A stretch of DNA of 58,637 nt from Abyssisolibacter fermentans (GTDB taxonomy: Bacteria > Bacillota > Clostridia > Tissierellales > MCWD3), in contig NZ_LOHE01000057.1 in assembly GCF_001559865.1 (NCBI RefSeq), forward strand, positions 1 to 58,637, in the 5' to 3' direction. Position numbers and translations under genes: made by a program. This document shows positions 31,251 to 40,799 of this stretch, one piece after another. Under the pieces are notes generated by a model. That model saw only the letters and a list, made by a program, of their open reading frames with translations. It searched no databases and was not told where the DNA came from. The first letter of the stretch is position 1. Each line of letters opens with the position of its first letter.

Positions 31251-32513
31251 ATGACACAAAAAATTAGTAAGAAGACAGTTTTTCAGTCGTACAAATCATT
31301 AATATTATTACTTATGGGTATTATTGCAGGCTGTATTGTTGGTTTGATTTACGGAGAGAAGGCAACTGTATTAAAGCCATTTGGACAAATCTTTCTTAAT
31401 TTAATGTTCACTGCAGTTGTACCATTAGTATTTTTTAGTTTATCAAGCTCTATAGCTAAGATGTCAAATATGAAGAGACTTGGCAAAATATTAAGAAATA
31501 CACTTTTAATATTTATTGTCACAGGTCTTATAGCATCTGCATTTATTATTGCTGTGGTAACAATAGTTCCACCAGCTGATGGAGTAAATATAGAAATGGG
31601 TTCTTATGAGCAACCTGAACAAATGAATCTATTAGATCAAGTTGTTAAGGCAATTACAGTAAGTGATTTCAATTTAATTTTATCAAAAGGTGCAATGCTT
31701 CCACTTATCATATTTGCCATTGCGTTTGGATACTGTGTAAGTCTTGTAACAAAGGATAGAAAACTTACTAAAAATCCATTAGTTGATGTTCTAGACATCA
31801 GTGCTGAAGCATTCATGAAAATGATAAATATAATTATGCTTTATGCTCCAATTGGATTAGGTGCTTATTTTGCATCACTTATAGGAGCGTATGGTTCTGA
31901 GTTATTAGGTGCATATACGAAAGCAGTAGTAATGTTCTTCCCAATTTGTATAGCATATTTCTTAACAGGTTTTACACTATACGCATATTACGCTGGTGGA
32001 GTAAAGGGTATCAGAGTATTTTACAAGAATATATTCCCAGCAGTTATAACATCATTAGCAACACAGAGTTCAGTCGCAACACTTCCTACAAACTTAGCAG
32101 GAACTAAAAAAATGGGAGTACCAGAGGATATCAGTAATATAGTATTACCTTTAGGTGCAACAATGCATATGGATGGAACTGCACTTACTACTCTTATGAA
32201 AATCGCTTTCCTATTTGGAATATTTGATATGAGTTTCACAGGTTTAGGAGTTTGGGGAACAGCTATTGCAATATCTGTTATGAGTGGTGTTGTAATGAGT
32301 GGTATTCCAGGTGGTGGAATGATGGGATCCTTGATAATAGTTGGATTCTATGGTTTTAACCCAGAAGTTATTCCAATCATAGTAACAATAGGTTTACTTA
32401 CTGATGCAATAGCTACTATGATAAATGCAACTGGTGATGCTGTTGTAACAATGATGGTAGCAAGAAGAGTTGAAGGTAAAAATTGGATGGAAAAATCATA
32501 TGATAATGAATAA
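31251..32513 (+). CDS. Dicarboxylate/amino acid:cation symporter (DAACS family)
   Basis: This 420-residue membrane protein of the glutamate-transporter-like DAACS family shows the substrate- and cation-binding motifs TSLATQSSVATLPTNL (serine-rich hairpin), LPLGATMHMDGTAL and, in the last helix, DAIATMINATGDAVVTMMVAR. About eight transmembrane segments plus re-entrant loops are expected. AGGAGG precedes the ATG. It is cotranscribed with a C-S lyase, so a sulfur-containing or acidic amino acid is a plausible substrate. Confidence 0.93.
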   Translation: MTQKISKKTVFQSYKSLILLLMGIIAGCIVGLIYGEKATVLKPFGQIFLNLMFTAVVPLVFFSLSSSIAKMSNMKRLGKILRNTLLIFIVTGLIASAFIIAVVTIVPPADGVNIEMGSYEQPEQMNLLDQVVKAITVSDFNLILSKGAMLPLIIFAIAFGYCVSLVTKDRKLTKNPLVDVLDISAEAFMKMINIIMLYAPIGLGAYFASLIGAYGSELLGAYTKAVVMFFPICIAYFLTGFTLYAYYAGGVKGIRVFYKNIFPAVITSLATQSSVATLPTNLAGTKKMGVPEDISNIVLPLGATMHMDGTALTTLMKIAFLFGIFDMSFTGLGVWGTAIAISVMSGVVMSGIPGGGMMGSLIIVGFYGFNPEVIPIIVTIGLLTDAIATMINATGDAVVTMMVARRVEGKNWMEKSYDNE

Positions 32514-32570
32514 TCAGTAGGAGAATAAAATGTCTTTAAACTATAAGACACAAGAATTTTGGAGGTAAAA

Positions 32571-33743
32571 ATGTATAATTTTGATGCAGTAATTGACAGA
32601 AAAAATACGAGCTCAGTTAAATATGAAGAAATGGAACTAAAATTTGGTAGCAATGATATGCTTCCATTTTGGGTAGCGGATATGGATTTTAAATGTCCTG
32701 ATTTTATGATAGATTGTCTTGTAAATAGAGCAAATCATGGTGTTTTTGGATATACAAAAAGAATGCCTGAGTTCTATGAGGCAGTAATTAATTGGTTAAA
32801 AACAAGACATGATATAAGCGTAAAAAGAGAAAACATAGAGTATGGACCAGGTGTTGTATTTTTACTAAACATGATGATCAGAAAATTTACAAAGCCAAAT
32901 GATAAAATTATCATTCAAAGACCTGTTTACTATCCTTTTAGAGCAGTTGTTGAAGGTAATAATAGGGTTGTTAGTGATAATACACTTAAGTTTGAAAATG
33001 GAAAGTATGTAATGGATTACGAAGATCTTGAGAAAAAAGCAAGTGATCCTGAGTGTACAATGATGATTCTATGTAGCCCTCATAATCCTGTAGGTAGAGT
33101 ATGGACAAAAGAAGAACTACAAAGAGTTGGAGAAATCTGCTTTGAAAATAATGTTCTTTTAGTGTCAGATGAAATTCATTTTGACTTAGTTTACAAAGGA
33201 AGTAAACACATATCAATGATGAATGTGGATGAAAGATTTAATAAGAATATTATAGTATGTACAGCACCAAGCAAGACATTTAATATAGCAGGACTTCATA
33301 CAGCTTATTGTATTATGTCTGATTTAGAAAAAATGGAAGCTTACAGATCAGAATTAGGATTATTAGATTTAAATCGTTCAAATTCATTTAGCCGTGAAAT
33401 CACACAAACAGTGTATGAAAAAGGTGCAGAATATGTGGACGAGTTAGTTGATTATTTAGAAGAAAATATGAATTTTGTTCATGATTATATTACGGAAAAC
33501 ATTAAAGGAATAATCCCATACAAAATGGAAGCAACTTATTTGATGTGGCTTGATTGTAAAGGGTTAGGACTTGATACAGAAGGAATAGATGACTTATTCT
33601 TTAATAAAGCAAGAATTGCACTTGACAGCGGACATTGGTTTGGAGATACAGGAGAAGGATTTATGAGAATAAACATTGCATGTCCTAAATCAGTGTTAAA
33701 AGAAGGATTAGAAAGACTAAAAAATGCAGTAGATGAAATGTAA
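32571..33743 (+). CDS. PatB/MalY-type PLP-dependent C-S lyase (aminotransferase class I/II)
   Basis: This 390-residue fold-type I PLP enzyme has ILCSPHNPVGRVWTKEEL, LLVSDEIHFDLVYKGSKH and the PLP-binding lysine in APSKTFNIAGLHTAY. These are typical of PatB/MalY cystathionine-beta-lyase-like enzymes, which split cysteine conjugates into pyruvate, ammonia and a thiol. I use ATG 32571, directly after GGAGGTAAAA. It follows the symporter by 57 bases in the same sigma-54-dependent unit. An uptake-and-cleavage route for a sulfur amino acid is the best reading. Confidence 0.9.
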   Translation: MYNFDAVIDRKNTSSVKYEEMELKFGSNDMLPFWVADMDFKCPDFMIDCLVNRANHGVFGYTKRMPEFYEAVINWLKTRHDISVKRENIEYGPGVVFLLNMMIRKFTKPNDKIIIQRPVYYPFRAVVEGNNRVVSDNTLKFENGKYVMDYEDLEKKASDPECTMMILCSPHNPVGRVWTKEELQRVGEICFENNVLLVSDEIHFDLVYKGSKHISMMNVDERFNKNIIVCTAPSKTFNIAGLHTAYCIMSDLEKMEAYRSELGLLDLNRSNSFSREITQTVYEKGAEYVDELVDYLEENMNFVHDYITENIKGIIPYKMEATYLMWLDCKGLGLDTEGIDDLFFNKARIALDSGHWFGDTGEGFMRINIACPKSVLKEGLERLKNAVDEM

Positions 33744-33784
33744 TATATAAATATATTTAAAGATTAAGCATATTAAACATATAA

Positions 33785-33816
33785 AAAAGCATCTAACTTT
33801 GAGGTTAGGTGCTTTT
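33785..33816. terminator. Bidirectional terminator between convergent genes
   Basis: AAAAGCA.CTAAC pairs with GTTAG.TGCTTTT. It serves the C-S lyase gene and the minus-strand lipoprotein gene. Confidence 0.8.
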
Positions 33817-33829
33817 ATAAATCATCATT

Positions 33830-34471
33830 TTATTTTTTAGGAGCATTAATATTCTTGCTGATGTATTGTACTGTATGTATAATTCCATTATTAATTCCTG
33901 ATAAACTTTGATAGATTTCTGTGTTTTGTGTGTCCCAAATATGTTTAACAAACAAGTGTCTTAAACTGATAGCGAGACCATATTTATCAGGATTATCTTT
34001 GTACATGTTGTTTATCCAACTAAAGCCATCTATTAATTTATTTTCTTGTTTAAATTTTTTATTTAATGAGTTCAAGATTAATTTATAATCATCTATATAT
34101 AAATTTTTATTTTCATGTTTTTCTTCAAACACATAACTAGTGTCATATAATTGACCGTCATTATTAAAGCGGTAAGTAAGTGTAGTATCCAAATCTTTTA
34201 CTGAAACTGAGTATATTAAAGTGCTATCATCTTCAAAAAACAATTCTGCTTTTTCATACTTTTTAACTTCATCTTTAGTCATGCCCCATTTAGTATTCCT
34301 AAAATCAGGATTTTCAATTTTGATTTCTTCATTAATAGTGTCATTATTTTTTTTAGCAACTTTTTCTTTTGGTTTTTGAGTATTGTTAACAGAGCTAGAA
34401 GAGCAGCCTGAAACATTGAAAAGCAACACAATTGACACTAATATTAAAAGTAATTTGTTAATTTTATTCAT
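33830..34471 (-). CDS. Putative lipoprotein of unknown function
   Basis: This 213-residue protein has a lipoprotein signal: a basic start, a hydrophobic stretch (LLLILVSIVLLF), and the lipobox NVSGC at about residues 19-23, followed by a serine- and lysine-rich linker. The mature part begins with FRNTKWGMTKDEVKKYE, a phrase common in small clostridial lipoproteins of unknown role, and later contains YGLAISLRHLFVKHIW. It is a single-gene unit with no functional clue from its neighbours. Confidence 0.75.
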   Translation of the reverse strand: MNKINKLLLILVSIVLLFNVSGCSSSSVNNTQKPKEKVAKKNNDTINEEIKIENPDFRNTKWGMTKDEVKKYEKAELFFEDDSTLIYSVSVKDLDTTLTYRFNNDGQLYDTSYVFEEKHENKNLYIDDYKLILNSLNKKFKQENKLIDGFSWINNMYKDNPDKYGLAISLRHLFVKHIWDTQNTEIYQSLSGINNGIIHTVQYISKNINAPKK

Positions 34472-34978
34472 TTAATACACCTCTCATTGATATAGATAAA
34501 ATTTGTATGACATTTATTAATTGTTTATATCACCCTCTTTTTTCGTCATACTTTGTACTAATTCTATAATATATAAGAATATCCTCTAAAAATTGAGATT
34601 GTTAAATATAACTACCAATGAACAATTAAAAACTATAAATGTGCAATTTTAGATACAATTTATACTTGTCTAATGTTTAATTAACCATATTAATATTTCG
34701 GTATTACAAAAAATAAAATCGCATTATTAACTAACAAACAATATAGTTACTAGGAGCCATGCAGGGCTCCCTGTCACATACTAAAGAGTTAAAACAGATT
34801 TTAATAATTTTATCTTTACTATAAAAAATGACAAAGCATAGACTGATTTAAATTGTAAAAAATCCAGTGCTTTGCATTACTATAGTTAAAATTATATTGA
34901 TTGAATTAATAATATTACAAGAACTGGACAAAATATTTTTAAAGATTTTGAACAACAATCTTAAAAAGAGGTGAGTAT
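34472..34978. other. Intergenic region with two stem-loops
   Basis: No gene is visible. GGAGCC/GGCTCC forms a short GC-rich stem at 34753..34770. CAAAGCA/TGCTTTG encloses a larger loop at 34832..34874. The divergent promoters of the lipoprotein and spore-protein genes must lie here, but I cannot place them with confidence. Confidence 0.4.
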
Positions 34979-35197
34979 ATGTCAAATAGAAATAATGTAA
35001 GTAGAAAAGCTAGAGAAGCTTTAGATAAATTTAAAATGGAAAATGCGCAGGAACTTGGTATAGACACTTCGCTAAGATCAGAGAGAAGAGATGATAATAC
35101 TAAGAAAGAAGGAACTTTAGACAAAATGGGAGATTTTGGAGGAAAAATTATTAAAAAAGTGACTGATAAAGCAAAAGATATTGTTACTAGAGATTAA
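34979..35197 (+). CDS. Alpha/beta-type small acid-soluble spore protein
   Basis: This 72-residue protein matches the DNA-binding SASP pattern. EALDKFKMENAQELGI includes the germination-protease cleavage context (ELGI), and the C-terminal GDFGGKIIKKVTDKAKD corresponds to the usual GxxGGxxxKxxV helix. The middle (RSERRDDNTKKEGTLDK) is longer and more charged than in standard members. SASPs coat spore DNA, so the gene should be forespore-expressed. It marks the organism as an endospore former. AGAGGTG precedes the ATG. Confidence 0.8.
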   Translation: MSNRNNVSRKAREALDKFKMENAQELGIDTSLRSERRDDNTKKEGTLDKMGDFGGKIIKKVTDKAKDIVTRD

Positions 35198-35229
35198 ATA
35201 ATTTGAATTCATAAAAGTTTATTAATATC

Positions 35230-35259
35230 ACTGGGGTGTTTAAGACTAGACACCCCAGT
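35230..35259 (+). terminator. Stem-loop after the spore-protein gene
   Basis: ACTGGGGTGT pairs perfectly with ACACCCCAGT around a 10-base loop. There is no clear T-run, but the position 33 bases after the stop suggests a terminator. Confidence 0.65.
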
Positions 35260-35350
35260 AATATGTAAGGTAAGCAGTTTTTATATTATCAACTAAAGCT
35301 TATATTTTATGTTAACATATAAACTCTTCTTTTAATATAGAATTATACTT

Positions 35351-35404
35351 TCAATCCATTATCGTTTCAGTTTCTAATGTTCTAGTTCCAATAGGCTTAA
35401 TCAT
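35351..35404 (-). pseudogene. Truncated start of a GNAT acetyltransferase gene
   Basis: On the minus strand a consensus AGGAGG (35411..35416) is followed by an ATG opening a 17-codon frame, MIKPIGTRTLETETIMD, then a stop. The first 12-13 residues read like the N-terminus of GNAT acetyltransferases (LETERL type). Nothing of the rest of such a gene is visible downstream, so this looks like a deletion remnant that kept its ribosome site. A short leader peptide is the alternative. Confidence 0.45.
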
Positions 35405-35534
35405 TTTAAATCCTCCTATAAAAGCTTGATTGTGTTATTTTAATAAATTATACATTACTTGTATTACTAACATTCTTGATAAATAGATGATAAAATATAT
35501 TTACAGAAAATAAAAAACAATGGGGTGTAAGTAT

Positions 35535-36218
35535 ATGAAAAAGATATACAAGCTATTGATAATAGAAGACGATGTCAATATGGCTGAAGTGATGAATAAA
35601 ATACTTTCAAAATGGGGATTTAGTGTATTTATATGTAAAGATTTTTCAAACATAATAACTAGCTTTGAGAAAGTAAAACCTCATATTGTACTTATGGATA
35701 TTAACCTTCCAGCGTTTGATGGCTTTTATTGGTGTAAGAAAATAAGGGAAATATCAAGTGTACCTGTTATATTCATTTCATCAAGAGACAGCAGTATGGA
35801 TATAGTTATGGCTATCAATAATGGAGGAGATGACTATATTCAAAAACCATTCGATAGCAGCGTACTGATAGCAAAATTACAGGCTGTTATTCGTCGCACT
35901 TACGAGTATCAAATGCTAGATACACAGATTATAGAATGTAATGATTTAATTCTTAATTTAAATGATACTACTATTCATTATAGAAACAATAGCTTAGAAC
36001 TAACCAAAAACGAATTTAGGATTTTAAAGACGCTTATGGAGAATAAAGGCAAAGTAGTTTTACGGGAGAAATTAATGAAGCATTTATGGAATGATGATAT
36101 ATATGTAAATGAAAATACCCTTACAGTTAATGTTAACAGATTAAGGAAACGGTTAGAAGATATAGGAGTATTTGATTTTATAAACACTAAAAAAGGAATG
36201 GGGTATATTATTCTATGA
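35535..36218 (+). CDS. OmpR-family response regulator (Bce-type module 1)
   Basis: This 227-residue regulator has a receiver domain with the acidic pocket (IIEDDVN), the phospho-Asp in LMDINLPAFDGF and K in QKPFD. A winged-helix OmpR/PhoB effector domain follows (LTKNEFRILKTLMENKGKVV...VNVNRLRKRLED). I take ATG 35535 with GGGGTG 7-8 bases upstream. It overlaps the kinase gene by 4 bases. It should activate the ABC genes downstream in response to antimicrobial peptides. Confidence 0.92.
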   Translation: MKKIYKLLIIEDDVNMAEVMNKILSKWGFSVFICKDFSNIITSFEKVKPHIVLMDINLPAFDGFYWCKKIREISSVPVIFISSRDSSMDIVMAINNGGDDYIQKPFDSSVLIAKLQAVIRRTYEYQMLDTQIIECNDLILNLNDTTIHYRNNSLELTKNEFRILKTLMENKGKVVLREKLMKHLWNDDIYVNENTLTVNVNRLRKRLEDIGVFDFINTKKGMGYIIL

Positions 36219-37237
36219 GAATTTATGATTATTTAAAAATCAATAAATTATGGTTTATCAGTAATCTGGCTATTTTAATGATTGTAAATTGTATTATGTT
36301 TAGCAGCATAGCAATAAATAATACGTTAGAAGATATAATTTATATGGATGTTCTTATTATTATTATAGAAATCATAACTATTATCTATGGTTTTAGAAAA
36401 AGCAAAATCAAATATGACTCTATTTTAAAGGAAGCAGAAGGGAAAAACATACAAAGAGAAGCTTGTTATAAAGGAGATTTCTATGTAGATACAATACTGG
36501 AAATAAAAAGAAGACGGAATGAAGAATTTTACATGAAAGAAGAGGATTATAAAAGAAATATTAATGAGCTACAAGAGTACATAACACAATGGGTGCATGA
36601 CGTTAAAGTGAATATAGCAGTATGTGAATTACTATTAGAAGATATAGAAAATGTTAATACCAGTAAACTTTGTAGTCAGATAGAGCAGATTAGATTTAAT
36701 GTAAATCAAGTATTACATGTTACAAGAGCAAACCATTATAATCAAGATATCATTGCGGAAGAATTTGATATTTCTGAGGAGATAAAAAGTGCTATCAGAG
36801 ATAATGCATTATTTTTTATAAACAAGAACATTAAAATAACAACTGAAATAGAAACTTTTATGGTAACGAGTGATAAAAAATGGATTCATTATATTATATG
36901 CCAAATACTTAATAATTGTAGTAAATATACACCAAATAGCGGAGAAATAACTATTACCTCTATAGAGAATAAAAAGGCTTACTGCCTATACATAAAGGAT
37001 TCTGGTATAGGTATTCAAAAAGAAGATATAAATAGAATATTTAATAAAGGGTTTACAGGTAAAAATGGCAGAACCATGACAAAATCTACAGGTATGGGAT
37101 TATACTATGCTAAAAAAATGGCAGAGAATTTAAGCATAGGAATAGATGTAAAAAGTGAAGAAGGTAAATACACTGAATTTATTATAAGTTTCTATAAGCT
37201 TTCTGATTATTACAATATTACAGCAATGTCACATTAA
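36215..37237 (+). CDS. Intramembrane-sensing histidine kinase (BceS-like)
   Basis: This 340-residue kinase has two short N-terminal helices with almost no extracellular loop (about residues 13-32 and 42-60), as in BceS-type kinases that sense through the transporter. The phospho-acceptor is the His in ITQWVHDVKVNIAVCE. The ATPase domain has ILNNCSKYTP (N-box), KDSGIGI (G1) and STGMGLYYAKKMAE (G2). Its ATG overlaps the regulator stop (ATGA). Confidence 0.9.
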   Translation: MRIYDYLKINKLWFISNLAILMIVNCIMFSSIAINNTLEDIIYMDVLIIIIEIITIIYGFRKSKIKYDSILKEAEGKNIQREACYKGDFYVDTILEIKRRRNEEFYMKEEDYKRNINELQEYITQWVHDVKVNIAVCELLLEDIENVNTSKLCSQIEQIRFNVNQVLHVTRANHYNQDIIAEEFDISEEIKSAIRDNALFFINKNIKITTEIETFMVTSDKKWIHYIICQILNNCSKYTPNSGEITITSIENKKAYCLYIKDSGIGIQKEDINRIFNKGFTGKNGRTMTKSTGMGLYYAKKMAENLSIGIDVKSEEGKYTEFIISFYKLSDYYNITAMSH

Positions 37238-37327
37238 ACTCTTAATATGTAACTTAATGCAATGGAGAAAATCTTTGATTAAAGTTATAATACACATAGG
37301 AAATTGAGAAATGAAAGGGTGTAAAGA

Positions 37328-38092
37328 GTGAAGAAAATAGTTGAAGCTATTAATGTGACTAAAGAATATGGTGAAATGAAAAGTGTTTATAAGGCCTTAA
37401 AAGAGGTGAATTTAGATATTTATGAAGGTGAATTTGTAGGTATCATGGGACCATCTGGATCTGGAAAGACAACAATGCTTAATATTATGTCTACTATTGA
37501 CAAGGCTACTTTTGGTAAAGTGATAATAGATGGTATTGATATTACTACAATTAAAAGAAATGAACTTGCTAATTTTAGAAGAGATGTAGTAGGGTTTGTA
37601 TTTCAAGAGTTTAATTTATTAGATAATATGACTATAAGAGATAATATAGCATTACCTTTAGCATTAAATAATGTAAAAGTTAGTATAATAACAAAAAAAA
37701 TAGATGAATATGCAAAGCTGTTAGGTATTATAAATCAGTTGGATAAATACCCTTATGAATTATCAGGAGGTCAAAAACAAAGGGCAGTTATTTGTAGAGC
37801 ACTTATTTCGTCACCAAAAGTTATATTTGCAGATGAACCTACTGGTGCTTTAGATTCTAGGCTTTCATCAGAAGTACTTGAGTGTTTTAAAAATATTAAT
37901 GAAACATTAAACACAACAATAATTATGGTGACTCATGAAGCAGTTGCTGCAAGTTATTGTAATAGAGTTATGTTTCTAAAAGACGGAAAAATTAACGGAA
38001 GACTGGATAGTAGCGGTAATAAAAAACAATTGTTTAAGAAAATAATAAAAATGCTTGCAGTTATGGGAGGTTCAGATGATGAACTCCTTTAA
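37328..38092 (+). CDS. Bce-type ABC transporter ATPase
   Basis: This 254-residue ATPase has Walker A GPSGSGKT, Q-loop VFQEFNLLDNMTIRDNI, signature LSGGQKQRAVICRAL, Walker B VIFADEPTGALDS and H-loop VTHEA, of the MacB/LolD-like class used with FtsX-type permeases. It starts with GTG (AAAGGG 8 bases upstream) and overlaps the permease gene by 14 bases. It probably confers resistance to a peptide antibiotic together with the next gene. Confidence 0.92.
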   Translation: MKKIVEAINVTKEYGEMKSVYKALKEVNLDIYEGEFVGIMGPSGSGKTTMLNIMSTIDKATFGKVIIDGIDITTIKRNELANFRRDVVGFVFQEFNLLDNMTIRDNIALPLALNNVKVSIITKKIDEYAKLLGIINQLDKYPYELSGGQKQRAVICRALISSPKVIFADEPTGALDSRLSSEVLECFKNINETLNTTIIMVTHEAVAASYCNRVMFLKDGKINGRLDSSGNKKQLFKKIIKMLAVMGGSDDELL

Positions 38093-40004
38093 ATTAGCTT
38101 ATAAACTATTAAAAAATAATATGAAAATATATGGACTATATCTGACAGTACTTATAGTTACAGTTGTTACATATTATAACTTTGCATCAATAGGATATAA
38201 TGATATATTTGTGGAATTAACTAAGCGTTTACAATCAGCTAAGGTTGCTAGTTACACTTGTGGTTTTGTATTAATCTTAGTAGTTATATTTTTTATGTGG
38301 CATGCTAATAGTTTTTTTCTAAAACAAAGGCAGAAGGAAACAGGACTTTATATGTTAATGGGTATAAGTTCATCTAAGATAGGAAAAGTATTTGCTATTG
38401 AAAGTATATTTTTAGGCTCATTAGCACTTGGAATAGGATTGCCAGTGGGAATATTATTTTCAAAATTATTTTTTATGCTTCTGAGTAAGGCAATGTATGT
38501 AAAAGTACAAATACCACTAACTATATCATTAAAAGCAGTAGTACAGCTAATGATTGTTTTCATAACAGTTTTTATAGTATTATCAATTAAAAATTACAGA
38601 GTTGTAAAGAAATCACAGTTAATTGACATGCTTAATGCAGCTAAAATGAAAAGTCCTACTCATCAGCTTAGTTATACAAAAGGATTTTTGGGAGTATTAT
38701 TGATAATAGGTGGGTATATACTAGGTTCAAAAATAAGACAAGAAGAACTTGATTTATTGCTCACATCTATGTCAACGCTTATATTAGTATGTATTGGTAC
38801 TTATTTGTTCTTTGGAAGTTTTTTATCTATAGTTTTAAACAAAATTATTAAATGCAAAAACATTACATATAAAAATGTAAGGATGATAAGTATAAATAAT
38901 ATATTTTTCAGGTTAAACATTAATTATAGGACGCTTGCTATGACAGCTATTTTAGCAGCTTCAACAGTTACTGCTTTTAGTGTAAGTTTGTCTTTCAAAC
39001 AGTTTGCAAATGATAATGTAATTATGGAAGCACCTTATAGTTTAAGCTATATAAGTGATGATATAAATATAAGAAATAAAGTTATAGATACTATTAAAAA
39101 GTCAAAACATGAATTGGAAGGTGTAAATGATATAAAATTTTGTATTAGTGATGTAGAGTATATAAATAAGGATAAAAAAGTTGATTATAATAACCAAGCT
39201 ATAATAACAAGTTATTCACAAATAGAAAAGACTTTGACATTTTTAAGTTATAAAAATAATGAAAAAATACTAGAAAAGATTAAACCTAAAAAAGATGAGG
39301 TAACATTTATTTTAAACGCAAAAACAATAACATCTCCTATATTTGTAAGAGGTGAAATGGTAAAGGTAAATAATAAAAGCTTTACAATAAGAGAAGATAT
39401 AAAAGTGCCATTCATAGGTAGTGCTACTTCACTTGCTGGGACAAACATCTATGTCTTAGATGACAGTCAGTATAAAGAATTAAAAAAAGATTTAAAAGAA
39501 ATAAATTTTAATGGAGTCAAGATAACAGATAAAGATGATAGTGAGGAGTTAATTAAAGATATAATTAACATAGTGCCCGATGGAAGTAAAAATGTAAACA
39601 CACGAGTAAAAGAATATGTATGGGAATATTATGCATTAGGTATATTTTTTTTCTTAGGGTTAATTATGTCTATAGTATTTGTACTTGCAACTTTTAGTAC
39701 TTTATATTTTAAAATTATGGGTAATGCTCTTATGGACAGAAATCAATATACAATGCTAAAAAATATAGGTATGAGTAAAAAGGAAGTAGCTAAATCTGTT
39801 AATTTACAGATAAGTATAGAATTTATTTTACCTGTTATTGTAGGTATATTTCACAGCATAGCTGCAATGAATATGTTAGAGGAAATTATGAATGTTACTT
39901 TTACATTACAACTGATGTGGGGTATAGGTTTGTTTTTAATTGTTATTGTTATATTTTATTTAGGTTTAAGTAAGAATTATACAAAATTAGTTTATGGAGA
40001 ATAG
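38079..40004 (+). CDS. Bce-type ABC transporter permease
   Basis: This permease of about 641 residues has ten predicted helices and, between helices 7 and 8 (about residues 310-515), a large extracellular domain, the BceB hallmark for peptide recognition. The FtsX signature appears near the end (MLKNIGMSKKEVAKSVNLQI). I choose ATG 38079, 8 bases after GGGAGG; ATG 38076 is equally possible. It belongs with the preceding ATPase and kinase. Confidence 0.9.
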   Translation: MNSFKLAYKLLKNNMKIYGLYLTVLIVTVVTYYNFASIGYNDIFVELTKRLQSAKVASYTCGFVLILVVIFFMWHANSFFLKQRQKETGLYMLMGISSSKIGKVFAIESIFLGSLALGIGLPVGILFSKLFFMLLSKAMYVKVQIPLTISLKAVVQLMIVFITVFIVLSIKNYRVVKKSQLIDMLNAAKMKSPTHQLSYTKGFLGVLLIIGGYILGSKIRQEELDLLLTSMSTLILVCIGTYLFFGSFLSIVLNKIIKCKNITYKNVRMISINNIFFRLNINYRTLAMTAILAASTVTAFSVSLSFKQFANDNVIMEAPYSLSYISDDINIRNKVIDTIKKSKHELEGVNDIKFCISDVEYINKDKKVDYNNQAIITSYSQIEKTLTFLSYKNNEKILEKIKPKKDEVTFILNAKTITSPIFVRGEMVKVNNKSFTIREDIKVPFIGSATSLAGTNIYVLDDSQYKELKKDLKEINFNGVKITDKDDSEELIKDIINIVPDGSKNVNTRVKEYVWEYYALGIFFFLGLIMSIVFVLATFSTLYFKIMGNALMDRNQYTMLKNIGMSKKEVAKSVNLQISIEFILPVIVGIFHSIAAMNMLEEIMNVTFTLQLMWGIGLFLIVIVIFYLGLSKNYTKLVYGE

Positions 40005-40096
40005 TCAAATCTGCTATAAAAAACAATCTAGCATACTATATATTAAACATATTTACAAATATATAATATATGCGATAATAAAAGTGGGTGATTGTT

Positions 40097-40798
40097 ATGA
40101 AAAAAATACTTGTTGTTGAAGATGATACTGCATTAAATAATGGAATAGTATTGTCTTTAAGTCAAAATGACTTTGAATTTAGTAAAGCATATACAATAAA
40201 ACAAGCAAAAGATTATATAAATAAAATAGATTTTGATTTGATTATTTTAGACATCAATCTGCCTGATGGCAGTGGTTTAGATTTGTGCAAACAAATTCGC
40301 CAGACCTTGAGTGTACCGATTATTTTTCTTACAGCAAATGATATGGAAATTGATGTTGTAACTGGATTTGAACTTGGTGGAGATGATTATATTACAAAAC
40401 CGTTTAGCTTAAGTATTCTAAGAGCAAGAGTAAAATCACTTCTTCGAAGGACAGAACAGCTAGTTAAATCAAAAAAATATGAATATGAAAATTTTATATT
40501 CGATTTTGATAATATGAGTTTTCATAAAGGTACAGAGGAAATAATATTGAGTAAAACAGAGCAGAAACTGTTAAAAATTTTAGTGGAAAATAAAAACAAC
40601 GTATTAACTCGTGCAATACTTGTGGATAAGATTTGGACTGATGGAGCAGAATATGTTGATGAAAATGCTCTTTCTGTGACAATAAGAAGACTGAGAAATA
40701 AATTAGAGGATAGTCCAAATAAACCAAAGTATATCAAAACGGTATATGGAGTAGGGTATTCGTGGATAGAAAAACCTTTAGAAAAGGACTTAGTATAA
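40097..40798 (+). CDS. OmpR-family response regulator (module 2)
   Basis: This 233-residue regulator has the receiver motifs VVEDDTA, phospho-Asp in IILDINLPDGSGLDL, and TKPFS, and a winged-helix DNA-binding domain (LSKTEQKLLKILVENKNNVL...VTIRRLRNKLEDSP, YGVGYSW). It lies 92 bases after the first permease gene and starts a second sensor/transporter module. Its product probably controls the ABC genes at 41964. Confidence 0.92.
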   Translation: MKKILVVEDDTALNNGIVLSLSQNDFEFSKAYTIKQAKDYINKIDFDLIILDINLPDGSGLDLCKQIRQTLSVPIIFLTANDMEIDVVTGFELGGDDYITKPFSLSILRARVKSLLRRTEQLVKSKKYEYENFIFDFDNMSFHKGTEEIILSKTEQKLLKILVENKNNVLTRAILVDKIWTDGAEYVDENALSVTIRRLRNKLEDSPNKPKYIKTVYGVGYSWIEKPLEKDLV

Positions 40799-40799
40799 A

